A DNA stretch of 64,000 nt from an uncultured Schlesneria sp. (GCA_903840265.1 CAIMFH010000088.1:1-64000); one strand, 5' to 3'. Shown: positions 9,785-19,702, numbered from the stretch's first letter. Numbers and translations: made by a program. Notes: a model not told the origin generated them from the letters alone.

Positions 9785-11215
9785 TCAGGCAGCCTTACGA
9801 ACAGTGCGGACTTCGCGCAGATCGACCATCTCGTGGATGTTGCCTCGAACGGGCTGGCTTTCGAAGCGGCCGTCTTGAGCATCCAACCGCATTATCATCT
9901 CGGTGGTTGGGCACAGCATGGTGGAGATCACTTTGCCGCTGACTTCTGACATGGGAATCGCGGTGACCTTGAACTGTTGCAGGATGGTCGGCAGCACGGT
10001 CTTTAAGATCAGCATGGCCAGGGGAGCACCGATACACATCCGTGGTCCGGCCCCAAAGGGGAGGTATTCATATGGCGAAGGATTAATCGTCAGCCACCGT
10101 TCCGGACGAAACTCTTCGGGGTTCGGATAGAGTTCCGGCATGTGATGCGTCATGAACTGGCTGAACACGATTCCTGCCCCTGGAGCCAAAGCAAAGGGGC
10201 CCAGTTGGGTTGGCACCGCCGTCATTCGCTGCGAGTATGACGAGGCGGGCAGAATGCGCATGCTTTCCTTGATGACGCGTTCCGTGCATGGAAGACGCTC
10301 CACCTGCTCAATGCTGGGGAAGCCGCCGCTCAAATTTGTCTTCAGTTCCTGATGCAGCTCAGACATCACCGAGGGGTGCTCGGCCAGCAGGAACAGCGTC
10401 CACGCCAGTGTGTGAGCCGTCGTCAGGTGAGCGGCTCCAAACATCAACGCCGCCTGTCCGATCAGTTCTTCGTCGGAGATGCTCCCTTCGCTATCATGGG
10501 CACTGATCATCAGCGATAGCGCGTCGCTGCCATTCGGATTGCTCTTCCGCTGGCCGATCATGGCCTTGATTTCAGTTTGCAGGAGCCCAGCGTATTCCAG
10601 CAGTTCCCCGTAGCGATTGGCGATGTCCTGGTTCGCGACGAAGGCGCCCATTCCCAGTTCGTGATTCATATGGACCCAATGGTCGATCATGTGTCCGATG
10701 CGGTAAGCCATATCGGCGTCGTCGATACCGAACAGGATTGTGCTGGTCATCCGCAGCATCAGATCGGTCATGTCGCGATTGATGTCGCGTTCAGTGCCGG
10801 GCTTCCATTCGGACAACATCTCTTCGGTCAGTTTGCGAATCGTGGGGACGTAGTTCAGGATCGCTTTTTTGAGAAACGCGTCCATGACCAGGCGTCGTTG
10901 CCGTTTGTGTTGTTCTCCGTTCATGCTGAGCAGGCCGGAGGAAAGATTGCGCTGCGGCGACTTCCGAGATCCACGAATGGCGAAGAACTGTGAATGATAG
11001 GTTGTTCCATCACTCAGAATCTGATGATTGAAGTGAGGTCCAAAGGCGAAGTAGATCCGCTGTCCCTCATCTTCCAGGGCAGCGATGTTTCCATGCCGGG
11101 CCTGCAATTTTTTCATGCAGGCAATCGGATCGTCGGGAAAATCGAACAGGCGACCACGAGTGACCGGCAGCGGTTCGTCAATTCCGTGCGTCAGAACGAG
11201 GTTGTGAGTCGACAT
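9785..11215 (-). CDS. Cytochrome P450
   Basis: This is a haem-thiolate oxygenase of 476 residues, soluble by sequence. The haem loop FGAGPRMCIG at 387-396 places the proximal ligand at C394. The K-helix ExxR is E317-R320 and the PERW motif is at 371-374. The C-helix region carries basic residues HKRQRR near 103-108. In the I helix, the usual (A/G)Gx(D/E)T(T/S) is replaced by A-A-H-L-T-T at 261-266. The acidic residue of the proton-relay pair is therefore Leu and the Gly is Ala. This may alter oxygen activation or indicate a non-hydroxylating activity. No ferredoxin or reductase gene is nearby, so the redox partner is unknown. Confidence 0.93.
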   Translation of the reverse strand: MSTHNLVLTHGIDEPLPVTRGRLFDFPDDPIACMKKLQARHGNIAALEDEGQRIYFAFGPHFNHQILSDGTTYHSQFFAIRGSRKSPQRNLSSGLLSMNGEQHKRQRRLVMDAFLKKAILNYVPTIRKLTEEMLSEWKPGTERDINRDMTDLMLRMTSTILFGIDDADMAYRIGHMIDHWVHMNHELGMGAFVANQDIANRYGELLEYAGLLQTEIKAMIGQRKSNPNGSDALSLMISAHDSEGSISDEELIGQAALMFGAAHLTTAHTLAWTLFLLAEHPSVMSELHQELKTNLSGGFPSIEQVERLPCTERVIKESMRILPASSYSQRMTAVPTQLGPFALAPGAGIVFSQFMTHHMPELYPNPEEFRPERWLTINPSPYEYLPFGAGPRMCIGAPLAMLILKTVLPTILQQFKVTAIPMSEVSGKVISTMLCPTTEMIMRLDAQDGRFESQPVRGNIHEMVDLREVRTVRKAA

Positions 11216-11550
11216 CGTTGGTGCTTCCCTGCTGGCAAGTTGAAAGGCATCATGCCTTCCCTAAGGTACCTGCGCCACTTGGACTTGTACCATGAAGCCC
11301 GAAGTGCTCCAAGAGAACTTTCTAGACATTTCTAACGGATTCGACATTGCCGATGGCATTCAGTCCAAAACCACGACAAATCGTGGCCTGATAACGAATT
11401 ATTGCTTCTCTAGTCCCCCGTCAGTTCCGCGCAGGCGCAGATCCAGAAGGTGGGGATTAGTGATCGTCGATAACACGGTTCGCTTCAGAGCTGCATTACA
11501 GCGTGCGCGGGAATGACGAGGGTTCCGGGGTGGCGTGATCGGCGGGAAAA
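11216..11550. other. Intergenic region upstream of the P450 gene
   Basis: This 335-base stretch contains a 15-base palindrome at 11244-11258 and a 6-bp hairpin (CCACGA / TCGTGG) at 11371-11386. Nothing else was recognised. Confidence 0.5.
11244..11258. promoter_or_regulatory. Palindrome upstream of P450, possible operator
   Basis: Two 7-base arms (AAGGCAT / ATGCCTT) flank one central base, 29 bases before the P450 start codon. Position and symmetry would fit a repressor site. No regulator gene is adjacent, so the call is tentative. Confidence 0.3.
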
Positions 11551-12219
11551 TCAGCTGGGGCCAGAGGTGAAAACAAGTTCCAGTTGCTCGGCTTTTGACA
11601 GGTCTCTGGGAGTGATCATCTCGCGGTCTGTAGGGACGGGGCCTTTTTCGAAGTGCTCGATGGTCTTTGCGAACGGTTTCCAGTTGAGATCACCTAGCCG
11701 AACCATTTCGCCGAGTGGCTGGCCTGACGAAACACGATAGGCCTTGTAGATGAGTTCCGAACAATAAATCCGTTCATCGTCCATCCGATATCGGACGTCG
11801 TACGGGCGGCCCAGGTATGTTTTCGCGTTGGCGATTGTTGCTGGGACGTATTGCTGAAATTGGCCCTTGAGGCGATAGACCGCGAATCTTCGATCGCGAC
11901 CGCGAAAGAGGAATTGCTTCAGCGGCGTGGTTTCAACATTGCGAAACGCTTCGTAGACAACCCATCGTCCATTCTCATTCGCGACGATGCCGCAGTGGGA
12001 ATAGGGAGACGCGGTCACTCCTTCGATGGCGTCAACGAGCGGCGAATGCGGCAGCGATTGAAACAAAATGTCGCCTTCCAGAGGCTGATAGCTCCAGAAG
12101 GCGACGTATGTCGCACCATAGATCCAAGCGAAAACGGCGAACGAGAAAAGGGCGCAAGCCCCAACAGTCACGACGAGAACACGTCGTGACCGCTCGTTAC
12201 GTCGCAGTGGAGTAGCCAT
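11551..12219 (-). CDS. YiiX/YebB-type permuted NlpC/P60 cysteine hydrolase
   Basis: The YiiX-like family has a circularly permuted papain-like fold and is thought to cleave amide or thioester bonds in cell-wall or lipid contexts. The 222-residue product has an N-terminal membrane helix (about 13-40). The permuted order is then visible: G-D-I-L-F at 49-53, the histidine in YSHCGIV (H75), and the cysteine in IYCSEL (C153). The longer open frame adds 24 codons. I prefer the ATG at 12219 because the basic stretch just before the helix makes a normal N-in anchor. It lies alone between the P450 and the Gfo/Idh gene. Substrate unknown. Confidence 0.8.
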   Translation of the reverse strand: MATPLRRNERSRRVLVVTVGACALFSFAVFAWIYGATYVAFWSYQPLEGDILFQSLPHSPLVDAIEGVTASPYSHCGIVANENGRWVVYEAFRNVETTPLKQFLFRGRDRRFAVYRLKGQFQQYVPATIANAKTYLGRPYDVRYRMDDERIYCSELIYKAYRVSSGQPLGEMVRLGDLNWKPFAKTIEHFEKGPVPTDREMITPRDLSKAEQLELVFTSGPS

Positions 12220-12337
12220 AACTATCGCCGCATCGCGACCAGCATCGACGTTAATGCCAAACCCGCACGGCCTTGTCGAAGACTCCAACACCGTGGCACC
12301 CGCTGCGAATTTGAGGCTTCTATTCCTCTCACCTCAA

Positions 12338-13447
12338 TCAGTTGGAATAGCTGGGAACATCGATCCAGCGGCGTTCAGCATACGACTTGAGCACGGCATC
12401 GGCGACGGCCTGAGCACTGGCACCGTCATCGAATCCTGGCGTGGCGTCGCGGCCTTCGACGATCGCGCTGACCAGTTCATACACCAAGTCGTAGCGGAAG
12501 ACGGTGCTCGGTTTGCCAACTGCTGGATCGCGGGGGCTGCCTTCTGGCTTCATGAACTGGGACGGAACGAGCGACTTTTCCATCGTTCCTCCGTGTTTGC
12601 CGACGAGGATGTAGTTAGGATCGACGAGTTGATACACCGCCGAACCTTCGCTGCCGTTGACTTCGGCCCATTCGAAGCCGACGCCGCTGTTATGGTGCCC
12701 CTTCATCAGGGTACTCCCTTCCCAGACGCCGACCGCTCCGGACTTGAACTGTCCAATGAGGGCGGACCAGTCATCGACTTCGGATGGTGCGCAAGCTGTT
12801 CCATCGGCATTTTTGTCGCGAGGGACGAATGTCTTCACGGCACCACAGACACTTTGGATTGGTCCCATCAGGTCTTGGGAGAAATCGATCCGGTGGATGG
12901 TCATATCGTACAGGTCACCCGCCCCGGCCAGTTTCTTGTACTGACGCCAGCCCCAGCTTGTTTCGGCCCAATCCAAGAATCGCTGGCTGCGGAAATGTCG
13001 CGGCTCGCCGAGTGCGCCTGATTTCACGAGGTGTCGCAGGTATCTCATGGACGGGGCGAAGCGATAGGTGAATGCGGTCATGTGCCGTACGCCTTTGGCT
13101 TTGGCGGCCTGGTACATGGCGTCTGCTTCTTCGTAGCTGACCCCCAGCGGCTTTTCGCACATCACATGTTGGCCGCCTTCGATGCAGGCGAGGGCGATGT
13201 CTTTGTGATTGAAATTCGGGGTGGCGATGATCACGGCATCAATGTCGCGATCGGCGGCGATTTTCTCGTAGTCGGTCGTGTACTTGGCCGGTCCCCACTC
13301 CTTCTTGCGCTGCTCCAACAGTTGCTCGTTGGGATCGCAGACCGCAGCCAATTCGCAGCGCGGATCGAGCCTGATTCCGGGGACGTGATGAAAATCGGAG
13401 ACGAGTCCCGCACCAATAATCGCGATTCGTACCTTCTCGTTGGCCAT
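12338..13447 (-). CDS. Gfo/Idh/MocA family oxidoreductase
   Basis: This is a 369-residue NAD(P)-dependent sugar or polyol dehydrogenase of the Gfo/Idh/MocA type. The N-terminal Rossmann motif is IIGAGLVSDFH at 10-20 and the catalytic-site CEKP is at 97-100 (K99). It is followed by the mixed alpha/beta substrate domain with conserved GAGDLYDMTIHRID. There is no Tat or Sec signal, so it is cytoplasmic, unlike many planctomycete paralogues. Substrate cannot be assigned. It stands alone, with the inverted-repeat element upstream. Confidence 0.9.
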   Translation of the reverse strand: MANEKVRIAIIGAGLVSDFHHVPGIRLDPRCELAAVCDPNEQLLEQRKKEWGPAKYTTDYEKIAADRDIDAVIIATPNFNHKDIALACIEGGQHVMCEKPLGVSYEEADAMYQAAKAKGVRHMTAFTYRFAPSMRYLRHLVKSGALGEPRHFRSQRFLDWAETSWGWRQYKKLAGAGDLYDMTIHRIDFSQDLMGPIQSVCGAVKTFVPRDKNADGTACAPSEVDDWSALIGQFKSGAVGVWEGSTLMKGHHNSGVGFEWAEVNGSEGSAVYQLVDPNYILVGKHGGTMEKSLVPSQFMKPEGSPRDPAVGKPSTVFRYDLVYELVSAIVEGRDATPGFDDGASAQAVADAVLKSYAERRWIDVPSYSN

Positions 13448-13647
13448 CTCTGTCTTTCGTGAATCTGTAGAGTATCGTCACCGATTGATTTGTCCGTCGC
13501 CCTGTTTTTACAGGGCAATCAGCGGAAGGGGAAGTCGGGCGGGATTGTTTCGCAGCGAAAGTTAGATTGCGATTCGAGCCTCGTTTGAAAACAGGCAGGG
13601 TGGCCTGGGAGCCATCCTCCGATCAGCGGAGACGACCCATCGTGTCT

Positions 13648-13888
13648 CTTAGTCCCGGTAGGGACGACCGACAATAGCCCACCGTTTCAACGGTGGGTGA
13701 GCAAGCATCCTCAAGGGCAGTCCCGCCAGGGACGACAGAACACCACGACACGACCGAGGCCCGTGAGATCACGCGTCCGTCACGATCGAGGGTGATCTGT
13801 CGTCCCGCTGGGACTTAGCATTGATTGCGGCGTGGTACCCCACCGTTGAAACGGTGGGCTATTGTCGACCGTCCCTACCGGGACTAAG
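13648..13888. repeat. Nested inverted-repeat element (MITE/REP-like)
   Basis: Two 50-base outer arms, 13648-13697 and 13839-13888, are inverted copies with about two mismatches. Each arm itself contains two small palindromes: GTCCCGGTAGGGAC and a stem CCCACCGTT/AACGGTGGG. Inside lies a second, shorter inverted pair at 13719-13738 and 13797-13816, built on GTCCC...GGGAC and ending in GACGACAG or its complement. The whole 241 bases could fold as one large imperfect hairpin. There is no open frame inside and no transposase nearby. The flanks, 13448-13647 and 13889-14017, hold no gene. I infer a non-autonomous mobile or REP-type element. Confidence 0.75.
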
Positions 13889-14017
13889 ACGAAGAGCGAT
13901 AAATGTGGGTAACACTCAGGGCTCCTCCCCGGCCACCCAATTTGGAAAAGATTCGGCCCGAGTGTTGATTCAGTGCAAAGGTCCGATTGCCAATTGGACC
14001 CTACACGAAACGGACCT

Positions 14018-15256
14018 CTACTTTTGGGATGTCAGTTCGTTGGCGATCGTAATTGCCTGCTCTGTTGATGAGATCTGGTCGTTCAGTTGGGCGTCGCGGA
14101 TTGTTTCCAACAGCGATTTGAAAGCGGGTCCAGGATTCAGCCCCAGCGATTTCAGGATGTCGCCCGTCATTAGCGGCGGGGGATCGATAACCGACTGTGG
14201 CGTTCGAGCGATGTATTCGTCGCAGAACAGGACGGGTTGCAAGTCGGCTGCGGTCGCCAGCAGTTTGACACGCAATAGATTGATTAGATCATCACGAAAC
14301 GGCGCGGCCAGCGTTCGCTTCAGCCGGGCCAAGGTTTGTGTCGGGGCGTCGAGTAGATCGTTCTGGTGAGCGACCAGCCACGTGACTTGGTCGGTCTCGT
14401 CGTTTGACAATTTCAGCCGACGACAGATGTCGTACACCACGGGCCGTGCGGGGAGTGAATGCAGCAGGGAAGCGAGGGCCAACTCGAATGAAGGTTGTTC
14501 GAGGAGTGACAGCATTCGCAATGTGATCTCGCGCTCACTCGGATCGCTACTGAGTTCAGGCAAGATGAGCGGCAGGAGAGCGACATCGGCGCACAGTTCG
14601 ATCGCTCGCCGTCGGTGGGGGTCGACCAGCATCTTTTTGAGTTCTTGAGCGATCCGTTCGGCGCTGACAATTGTGAGTTGGTCCGCCATTTCGCGGACGG
14701 CCGCGGCGGTGCGTTCTTCGAGAGCGAAGTCGAGCGTGGCGGTGAAGCGGACTGCGCGTAGCATGCGTAGCTTATCTTCGCGGACACGTTCGTGCGGATC
14801 GCCGATCGCGCGGACAACTCGGGCCGCGAGATCGGATTCTCCGCCGACATAGTCGAGAACCTGGGCGTCGATGGGATCGTAAAACATCCCGTTGATCGTA
14901 AAGTCACGCCGCTGAGCGTCTTCCTCGGGCGTGCAGAAGGCGACGCTGGCGGGCCGCCGGCCATCGTGATACGGCCCCTCGGTTCGAAACGTCGCGACTT
15001 CCACGTGGCCAGCTTCGCGAGGACCCATGACAATGATGACGCCAAAGCTGGCTCCGACTGGCAGAGTTCGCTTGTGTCCAAACAGGTCTCGCACCTGCTC
15101 GGGCCGGGCGGTTGTCGCAACGTCGTAGTCTTTGGCAGGGCGGCCGAGTAATAGATCGCGGACACAACCACCGGCAAAGAGGGCCGTGTGTCCTGCCGCT
15201 CGCAATTTGCGGACGACTTCAATCGCAAACTCGCGCTGAGGACTATTTGAGGACAT
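14018..15256 (-). CDS. CCA tRNA nucleotidyltransferase / poly(A) polymerase family
   Basis: This class II nucleotidyltransferase has 412 residues. The head has GG at 29-30 followed by RDLLLG, and the metal-binding DYD at 43-45. The RRDFTINGMFYDP motif lies near 136, followed by the ERVREDKLRMLRAVRF neck motif. The downstream helical body is present and full length. Members either add CCA to tRNA 3' ends or polyadenylate RNA. Planctomycete genomes can split CCA-adding between two proteins, so the exact specificity is left open. The tRNA-Cys in this window does not encode its CCA and would need such an enzyme. Confidence 0.9.
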   Translation of the reverse strand: MSSNSPQREFAIEVVRKLRAAGHTALFAGGCVRDLLLGRPAKDYDVATTARPEQVRDLFGHKRTLPVGASFGVIIVMGPREAGHVEVATFRTEGPYHDGRRPASVAFCTPEEDAQRRDFTINGMFYDPIDAQVLDYVGGESDLAARVVRAIGDPHERVREDKLRMLRAVRFTATLDFALEERTAAAVREMADQLTIVSAERIAQELKKMLVDPHRRRAIELCADVALLPLILPELSSDPSEREITLRMLSLLEQPSFELALASLLHSLPARPVVYDICRRLKLSNDETDQVTWLVAHQNDLLDAPTQTLARLKRTLAAPFRDDLINLLRVKLLATAADLQPVLFCDEYIARTPQSVIDPPPLMTGDILKSLGLNPGPAFKSLLETIRDAQLNDQISSTEQAITIANELTSQK

Positions 15257-15287
15257 GCGAGATCGTCAGTTGAGGGATGAAAACGGA

Positions 15288-15323
15288 GCAGCCGGAAGCA
15301 TCTTGACAGACACTCCCGGCTGC
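15288..15323 (-). terminator. Candidate intrinsic terminator after the MFS gene
   Basis: An 8-bp stem (GCAGCCGG / CCGGCTGC) with a 20-base loop lies 47 bases beyond the MFS stop on the minus strand. It is followed there by TCCGTTTT. The long loop lowers confidence. Confidence 0.4.
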
Positions 15324-15369
15324 TGGGAAGTTCACGAGGGTCATTTGCCATCAGCGGATGGCCAACCCA

Positions 15370-17016
15370 TTAACTCTCTGCAGTTCCGAGAGACGTGCCC
15401 GACTCGATTGTGACTGGCTTGTAGCCGCCGATCGCCTTGAAGTAGATCAGCAGGACCAAGTAGATCGCCGCCATGGTAGCGGGGATGCACGAGTCGGCAA
15501 CGAGCGTTTTTCGGTCGCCCGAGATACTGGCCTGGATCAGGGCACGATCGTCGTCCGACAGCTTCTTCAGAGCCACGTCGCTGGCGTCGCCGTCGTCCCG
15601 GAGCTTGTTCAGCTTGGCTTGAGCATCGCCGAGTTTCTTGCCGTCGAGGCCAAAGGCATCAGGGAAGACGAGGAATTTGCTCGACTTCTCGGCTTTGCTC
15701 GCCGCGAAGAGGGGGGCATTCACTTCCTGCAGCGATTCACCCGAGTAGCGGTCTTTGAAATAACCGAGACCTGGCGAACCGAGCAGACCGGCCGACATCA
15801 TGCCGATGCCGCCCATGATGCTGATGGCGATGGCCCCGGTACGCGGGAATCGGTCGGATGCCACAGCCAGCATGGTGGGCCAGAAGAACGTCTTGCCGAT
15901 GCCGTAGACAGTCAACGCGAGGATAGCGCCAGCGAAGGCATCAATACGGCTGGTCAGGTTCAGGCCGATGCAGGCGAGGATCGCACAGATCAGCAGGATA
16001 CCGATCGGAGAGACCCCGATTTTCTTCTCGATAAAGTCGGCACAGAATCGCAAGGCGAACATTAACGCTGATGTGAACACGAACAGGATTTTGCCCTGCT
16101 CGGACGACAGGATGTTACCCGTGATGTTCTGAATCCAGCCGTCTGTCCCCAGTTCCACTGCACCGACGAGTGCGTGGGTGACGAACAGGACGAACAACAG
16201 CACAGATCCCATCGAGAACTTGGTGATCATGCCGATACCGACCAAGAGCACTCCGCCGATGGCATAGCCAACGTATTTTGCGGTGTCATCGGGTAGTCCA
16301 AACACGCTCTTCAGGACATCGCCCATGAACATCGACAGCAGAAAGCAGACGACAAGTCCGCCGAGGATGCCCACGTCTTGAAGCATGTCGCCGAGCTTGA
16401 GCCCCTTTTTCGATGCTTCTGATTTCGGGAAGGATTGACCCAGGAACATCACTCCGTAGAGCACGGTCGGGATCAGATACAGTGAAAGTTGGATCTTCCA
16501 GTCGACCTTCATCCGGTCGTCGAGGATCCAGCCCAGAATACCGCCGAGGATCAAACCGGCAGGCCAACTGGCATGCAGAATGTTCAGATAGTGCGTGCGG
16601 TTGTTCGGGAACAAGGTCGCGATGAGCGGGTTGGCCACTGCTTCCAGGCAGCCGTTCGCCAAGGCGAATAAAAACATGCCCACGTACAGCATGAAGTAGG
16701 CATTTTCTGGAGTGGAAGCCCCGAATGTCACGACGGCGGAAAGCACGTGCAGCAGGAATGCTGTTGCCACCAGTTTGCCGTAACCGATTTTATCGCACAG
16801 TATGCCGCCGATAATAATTCCGAAGCAGAAGCCCGAAAACCCGGCTCCCCCGATTGCACCCAGTTGCGTGCTGTTAAAGTTGTAGGCCGCCGACCAGTTG
16901 TCGAAGATCCCGCCGCGGATCGCGAAGCCGACCCCTGCGGCGAGAATCGCCATAAAGCCTGCCCAAAGAAGACGCTGCGCATTTGGCGCGACGGCGTCGG
17001 TGCCCCCGTTGCTCAT
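15370..17016 (-). CDS. Major facilitator superfamily transporter
   Basis: This is a 548-residue multi-pass inner-membrane transporter. About twelve hydrophobic segments are visible, with an early GxxxDKxGxG loop (CDKIGYGK) typical of MFS proteins. A charged loop of roughly 100 residues, rich in Lys and Asp, is inserted before the last helix. The layout resembles the sugar/nucleoside-symporter side of the MFS, but no substrate residue is diagnostic. The open frame extends 38 codons upstream. I chose the ATG at 17016 because it follows a GGTGGA ribosome site and immediately precedes the first helix. It is preceded by tilS on the same strand. Confidence 0.88.
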   Translation of the reverse strand: MSNGGTDAVAPNAQRLLWAGFMAILAAGVGFAIRGGIFDNWSAAYNFNSTQLGAIGGAGFSGFCFGIIIGGILCDKIGYGKLVATAFLLHVLSAVVTFGASTPENAYFMLYVGMFLFALANGCLEAVANPLIATLFPNNRTHYLNILHASWPAGLILGGILGWILDDRMKVDWKIQLSLYLIPTVLYGVMFLGQSFPKSEASKKGLKLGDMLQDVGILGGLVVCFLLSMFMGDVLKSVFGLPDDTAKYVGYAIGGVLLVGIGMITKFSMGSVLLFVLFVTHALVGAVELGTDGWIQNITGNILSSEQGKILFVFTSALMFALRFCADFIEKKIGVSPIGILLICAILACIGLNLTSRIDAFAGAILALTVYGIGKTFFWPTMLAVASDRFPRTGAIAISIMGGIGMMSAGLLGSPGLGYFKDRYSGESLQEVNAPLFAASKAEKSSKFLVFPDAFGLDGKKLGDAQAKLNKLRDDGDASDVALKKLSDDDRALIQASISGDRKTLVADSCIPATMAAIYLVLLIYFKAIGGYKPVTIESGTSLGTAES

Positions 17017-17152
17017 TGTTGTTCCACCATGTTGTAGATTGCGGTTCGGCGCGTCCGTGCCACCCATTCCTGATCGCGGACATCCGTCGCGCAGATGTGT
17101 GGGGCGGAATGCTATCCGGTTACAGCGCATCTTTCTACAAACGCAGCGCTGA

Positions 17153-18148
17153 TTACCGATCTGTTTTTTCGAGAACCAACAGCCCGGGGGGGTGATGCCG
17201 AACGCGGAGTTTACCGGGGAGGTTGATATTCCCGGTGGTGAGGGCCACGTTGGCGAGGCGATTCCATTCAGCGAATCCCATCGATTGCAGAGGCCATTGC
17301 TGACGCTGCCAGAGTCGTCGGAATGATTCTCGAATCAGGTGAAGCGGCTGGTCTGCGAACAGCCGCGCATTCAGGCGGACCGAATTCGGCTGACAATCGA
17401 GAACGGCCTGATCCAGCAGGCGTTCTGCGAGGATGTTAAGCGTTTGTTCCACATCCGCAGCTTGTTCGGCGAGCCGGTTCAGCGACAGATCGACTTGTGG
17501 GCCGAATTGAGTTCGCAGGTCTGGTAAGAGCTTGTGACGTAGCCAATTCCGGGTCAGGGAGGTGTCCGCGTTGGTCGCGTCCGTTCGAAAAAACTGCCCT
17601 AGCTCAGCCAGATAGCGTTCGATCAGCTCGCGCCGGATCGTCAACATCGGGCGGACCAGCCGCCGCTCGGATGGGGTCAATCGAATCTCGGGAATGCCGC
17701 GGATTCCGGACAGGCCTGTGCCGCGAAAGATGTGATGTAGCACCGTTTCCGCCTGATCGTCGGCGGTGTGTGCTGTCGCAATGACTTCGCAGTTGCGGGC
17801 GAGGGCGGTGCGGTCAAGAAAGGCATGCCGAGCATCGCGGGCGGCTTCTTCGATGCCCCGACTCTGTGGAAGATCCCCGGCGATGCCGATTTCGATGGGG
17901 ACTTGCAGCCGATTACAGAGCGAGCGTACCCACTCGGCATCGGCATCACTGGCGTCGCCGCGTAGTTGATGATTGAGGTGCCCGACGGTGAGCGAGAGCG
18001 CGTATTCGTTGCGGACCTGAACCAGGCCCAGCAGCAAAGCCACGCTGTCGGCGCCGCCAGAGACGCCGATCAGGATGCCGGTGCTGGCGATCTGGCAACG
18101 TTCCAACCCGCGACGGAGTTCGTTCAGAAACAAACTGCTGGCCGTCAC
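17153..18148 (-). CDS. tilS: tRNA(Ile)-lysidine synthase
   Basis: TilS attaches lysine to C34 of the tRNA-Ile that reads AUA, an essential decoding modification. The 331-residue protein begins with the ATP-pyrophosphatase P-loop SGGADS at 30-35 and has [18 protein letters not shown] and [16 protein letters not shown], both family signatures. The C-terminal part is shorter than in E. coli TilS, as in many compact versions. The GTG start shares four bases (GTGA) with the stop of the upstream DUF1501 gene. Its expression is therefore probably coupled to that gene. Confidence 0.94.
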   Translation of the reverse strand: MTASSLFLNELRRGLERCQIASTGILIGVSGGADSVALLLGLVQVRNEYALSLTVGHLNHQLRGDASDADAEWVRSLCNRLQVPIEIGIAGDLPQSRGIEEAARDARHAFLDRTALARNCEVIATAHTADDQAETVLHHIFRGTGLSGIRGIPEIRLTPSERRLVRPMLTIRRELIERYLAELGQFFRTDATNADTSLTRNWLRHKLLPDLRTQFGPQVDLSLNRLAEQAADVEQTLNILAERLLDQAVLDCQPNSVRLNARLFADQPLHLIRESFRRLWQRQQWPLQSMGFAEWNRLANVALTTGNINLPGKLRVRHHPPGLLVLEKTDR

Positions 18149-19590
18149 GCGAGAACTTCCGCGATGGCTTCGCCGTGATCGAGGACGGGGACCGGCCGAC
18201 CCAGACGATCGGGGACGCGCGACTCGGGTTCGATTCCCAAGCCCTGATACATTGTGGCGGCAATGTCAGCGGGACCAAAGGGACGCGTCAAAGGATACGC
18301 TGCATGCGGATCTGTGGTGCCAACGACCTGCCCGGTTTGGATTCCAGCGCCGGCGAAGAACATCGAGCCGCATTTACCCCAGTGATCTCGGCCCCCGAGG
18401 CTATTGATCTTGGGAGTTCGACCGAACTCGGTCAGATAGACCACCATCGTCGTTTCCAGCAAACCGCGTTGTTTCAGATCGGTAACCAAGGCAGCGAAAG
18501 CCTTGTCCATTCCGGCGACATTGTAGCCGCGCATGACCATCTCTGACACGTGCGGAAACTTCTGCTCGCGGACGTTGTGAATATCCCACAGGTTGCCGTA
18601 GTCGGCATCGTATCCGTAGTCGACCATCACAAATCGGGCACCCGCTTCGACGAGCCGACGGGCCAGCAGGCAACGGCCACCGATCTTGGTACGGCCATAG
18701 TCATCTCGCGTTTGAGTCGATTCCGCAGTGACATCGAACGCATTGCGCACTTGTGGTGCCATCAGCAGTTTGAGCGCTCCGCCGTAATGCCCTTCCATCG
18801 CCGGTAACGCTCCGGTTCGTTCGACTTCACGCAGCGAGTCTTCCAAACTGGATCTCAGTTGGCTGCGGCGCTGGAGTCGACCGATCGTGACTTCTTGCGG
18901 AAAACGGAGTTCGGGTGGATTCAAGTCTTCAGCGGCCCGGGGAGAGGGATCATCTTCTTTTTCGCCGACAGTGAAGTCGGGTTGCTCGGGCTGGCCCCCG
19001 ATGCAGAACGGAGCGTACTGATTTCCCAGCCAACCGCCGACGAACAGGTTGTGCGGTGGGGGGCCTGGCCGCGTGATTCCGGGGACGGCGATGTAGCCGG
19101 GCATCCCATTGCGTGACCCCAGCAGGTACTGGACGATCGATCCGATATTGGGTTCCGTGAAGAGCTGTGCCTGTGTCACCTTCCGACCAGAGAGCGTGTA
19201 GACCTGGCTGAGGAGATGATCGTCACTGTCATGTGAGAACGATCGAACGAGGGCCAGGTCTTTCGCCACGCGAGCCAGATTTGGGCAGGCTTCGCTGAAG
19301 AAGACGCCTGGCATCGCGGTGGGAATTGCGTTCAGTGTCCCGCGGATCTGTTCAGGGGCTTCCGGTTTGGGGTCGAGCGAATCGATATGCGTGACACCAC
19401 CGGCCATCCACAGAAAAATGATGGACTTCGCCTTGGCGGTCGGAGCGACCGCGATTTCGGCTCGGACTGATCCTGTCATCAAGCTGGGCAGGACCGACGC
19501 CGAAATCGCCAGCGGACCGATCTTCAGCAGATCGCGACGACAGACGAGCGATTGCAAGCGCTGAGCACGCATGGAATCAAAGGGAGTCAT
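18145..19590 (-). CDS. DUF1501 family secreted protein
   Basis: DUF1501 proteins belong to the alkaline-phosphatase/sulfatase-like fold and are abundant in Planctomycetota; their substrates are unknown. The 481-residue protein has a twin-arginine type leader, CRRDLLKIG, followed by a hydrophobic stretch, so export by Tat is likely. Typical segments are IIFLWMAGGVTHIDSLDPKP, CLLARRLVEAGARFV, EFGRTPKINS and GRDHWGK. The ATG at 19590 is used; an ATG six codons later would keep the leader intact. The downstream tilS overlaps it by four bases. No PSCyt partner is adjacent, unlike the pair at 41317-46443. Confidence 0.92.
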   Translation of the reverse strand: MTPFDSMRAQRLQSLVCRRDLLKIGPLAISASVLPSLMTGSVRAEIAVAPTAKAKSIIFLWMAGGVTHIDSLDPKPEAPEQIRGTLNAIPTAMPGVFFSEACPNLARVAKDLALVRSFSHDSDDHLLSQVYTLSGRKVTQAQLFTEPNIGSIVQYLLGSRNGMPGYIAVPGITRPGPPPHNLFVGGWLGNQYAPFCIGGQPEQPDFTVGEKEDDPSPRAAEDLNPPELRFPQEVTIGRLQRRSQLRSSLEDSLREVERTGALPAMEGHYGGALKLLMAPQVRNAFDVTAESTQTRDDYGRTKIGGRCLLARRLVEAGARFVMVDYGYDADYGNLWDIHNVREQKFPHVSEMVMRGYNVAGMDKAFAALVTDLKQRGLLETTMVVYLTEFGRTPKINSLGGRDHWGKCGSMFFAGAGIQTGQVVGTTDPHAAYPLTRPFGPADIAATMYQGLGIEPESRVPDRLGRPVPVLDHGEAIAEVLA

Positions 19591-19682
19591 AGCGGATCGT
19601 CCGGCACGAGAAGTCGATGACGTAAGGCGGTATTATGCTGGGGGCCACCGGAACGGGCAAGACATCAATTGGGGTTGATCTG

Positions 19683-19702
19683 TGCGGTTTCGTGAAACCG
19701 CA
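19683..19702. promoter_or_regulatory. Perfect-arm palindrome between divergent genes
   Basis: Nine-base arms (TGCGGTTTC / GAAACCGCA) are separated by GT. The site lies about 95 bases upstream of both the ECF41 sigma gene (+) and the DUF1501 gene (-). It may be an operator for a dimeric regulator or an RNA hairpin. No T-run follows on either strand. Confidence 0.4.
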
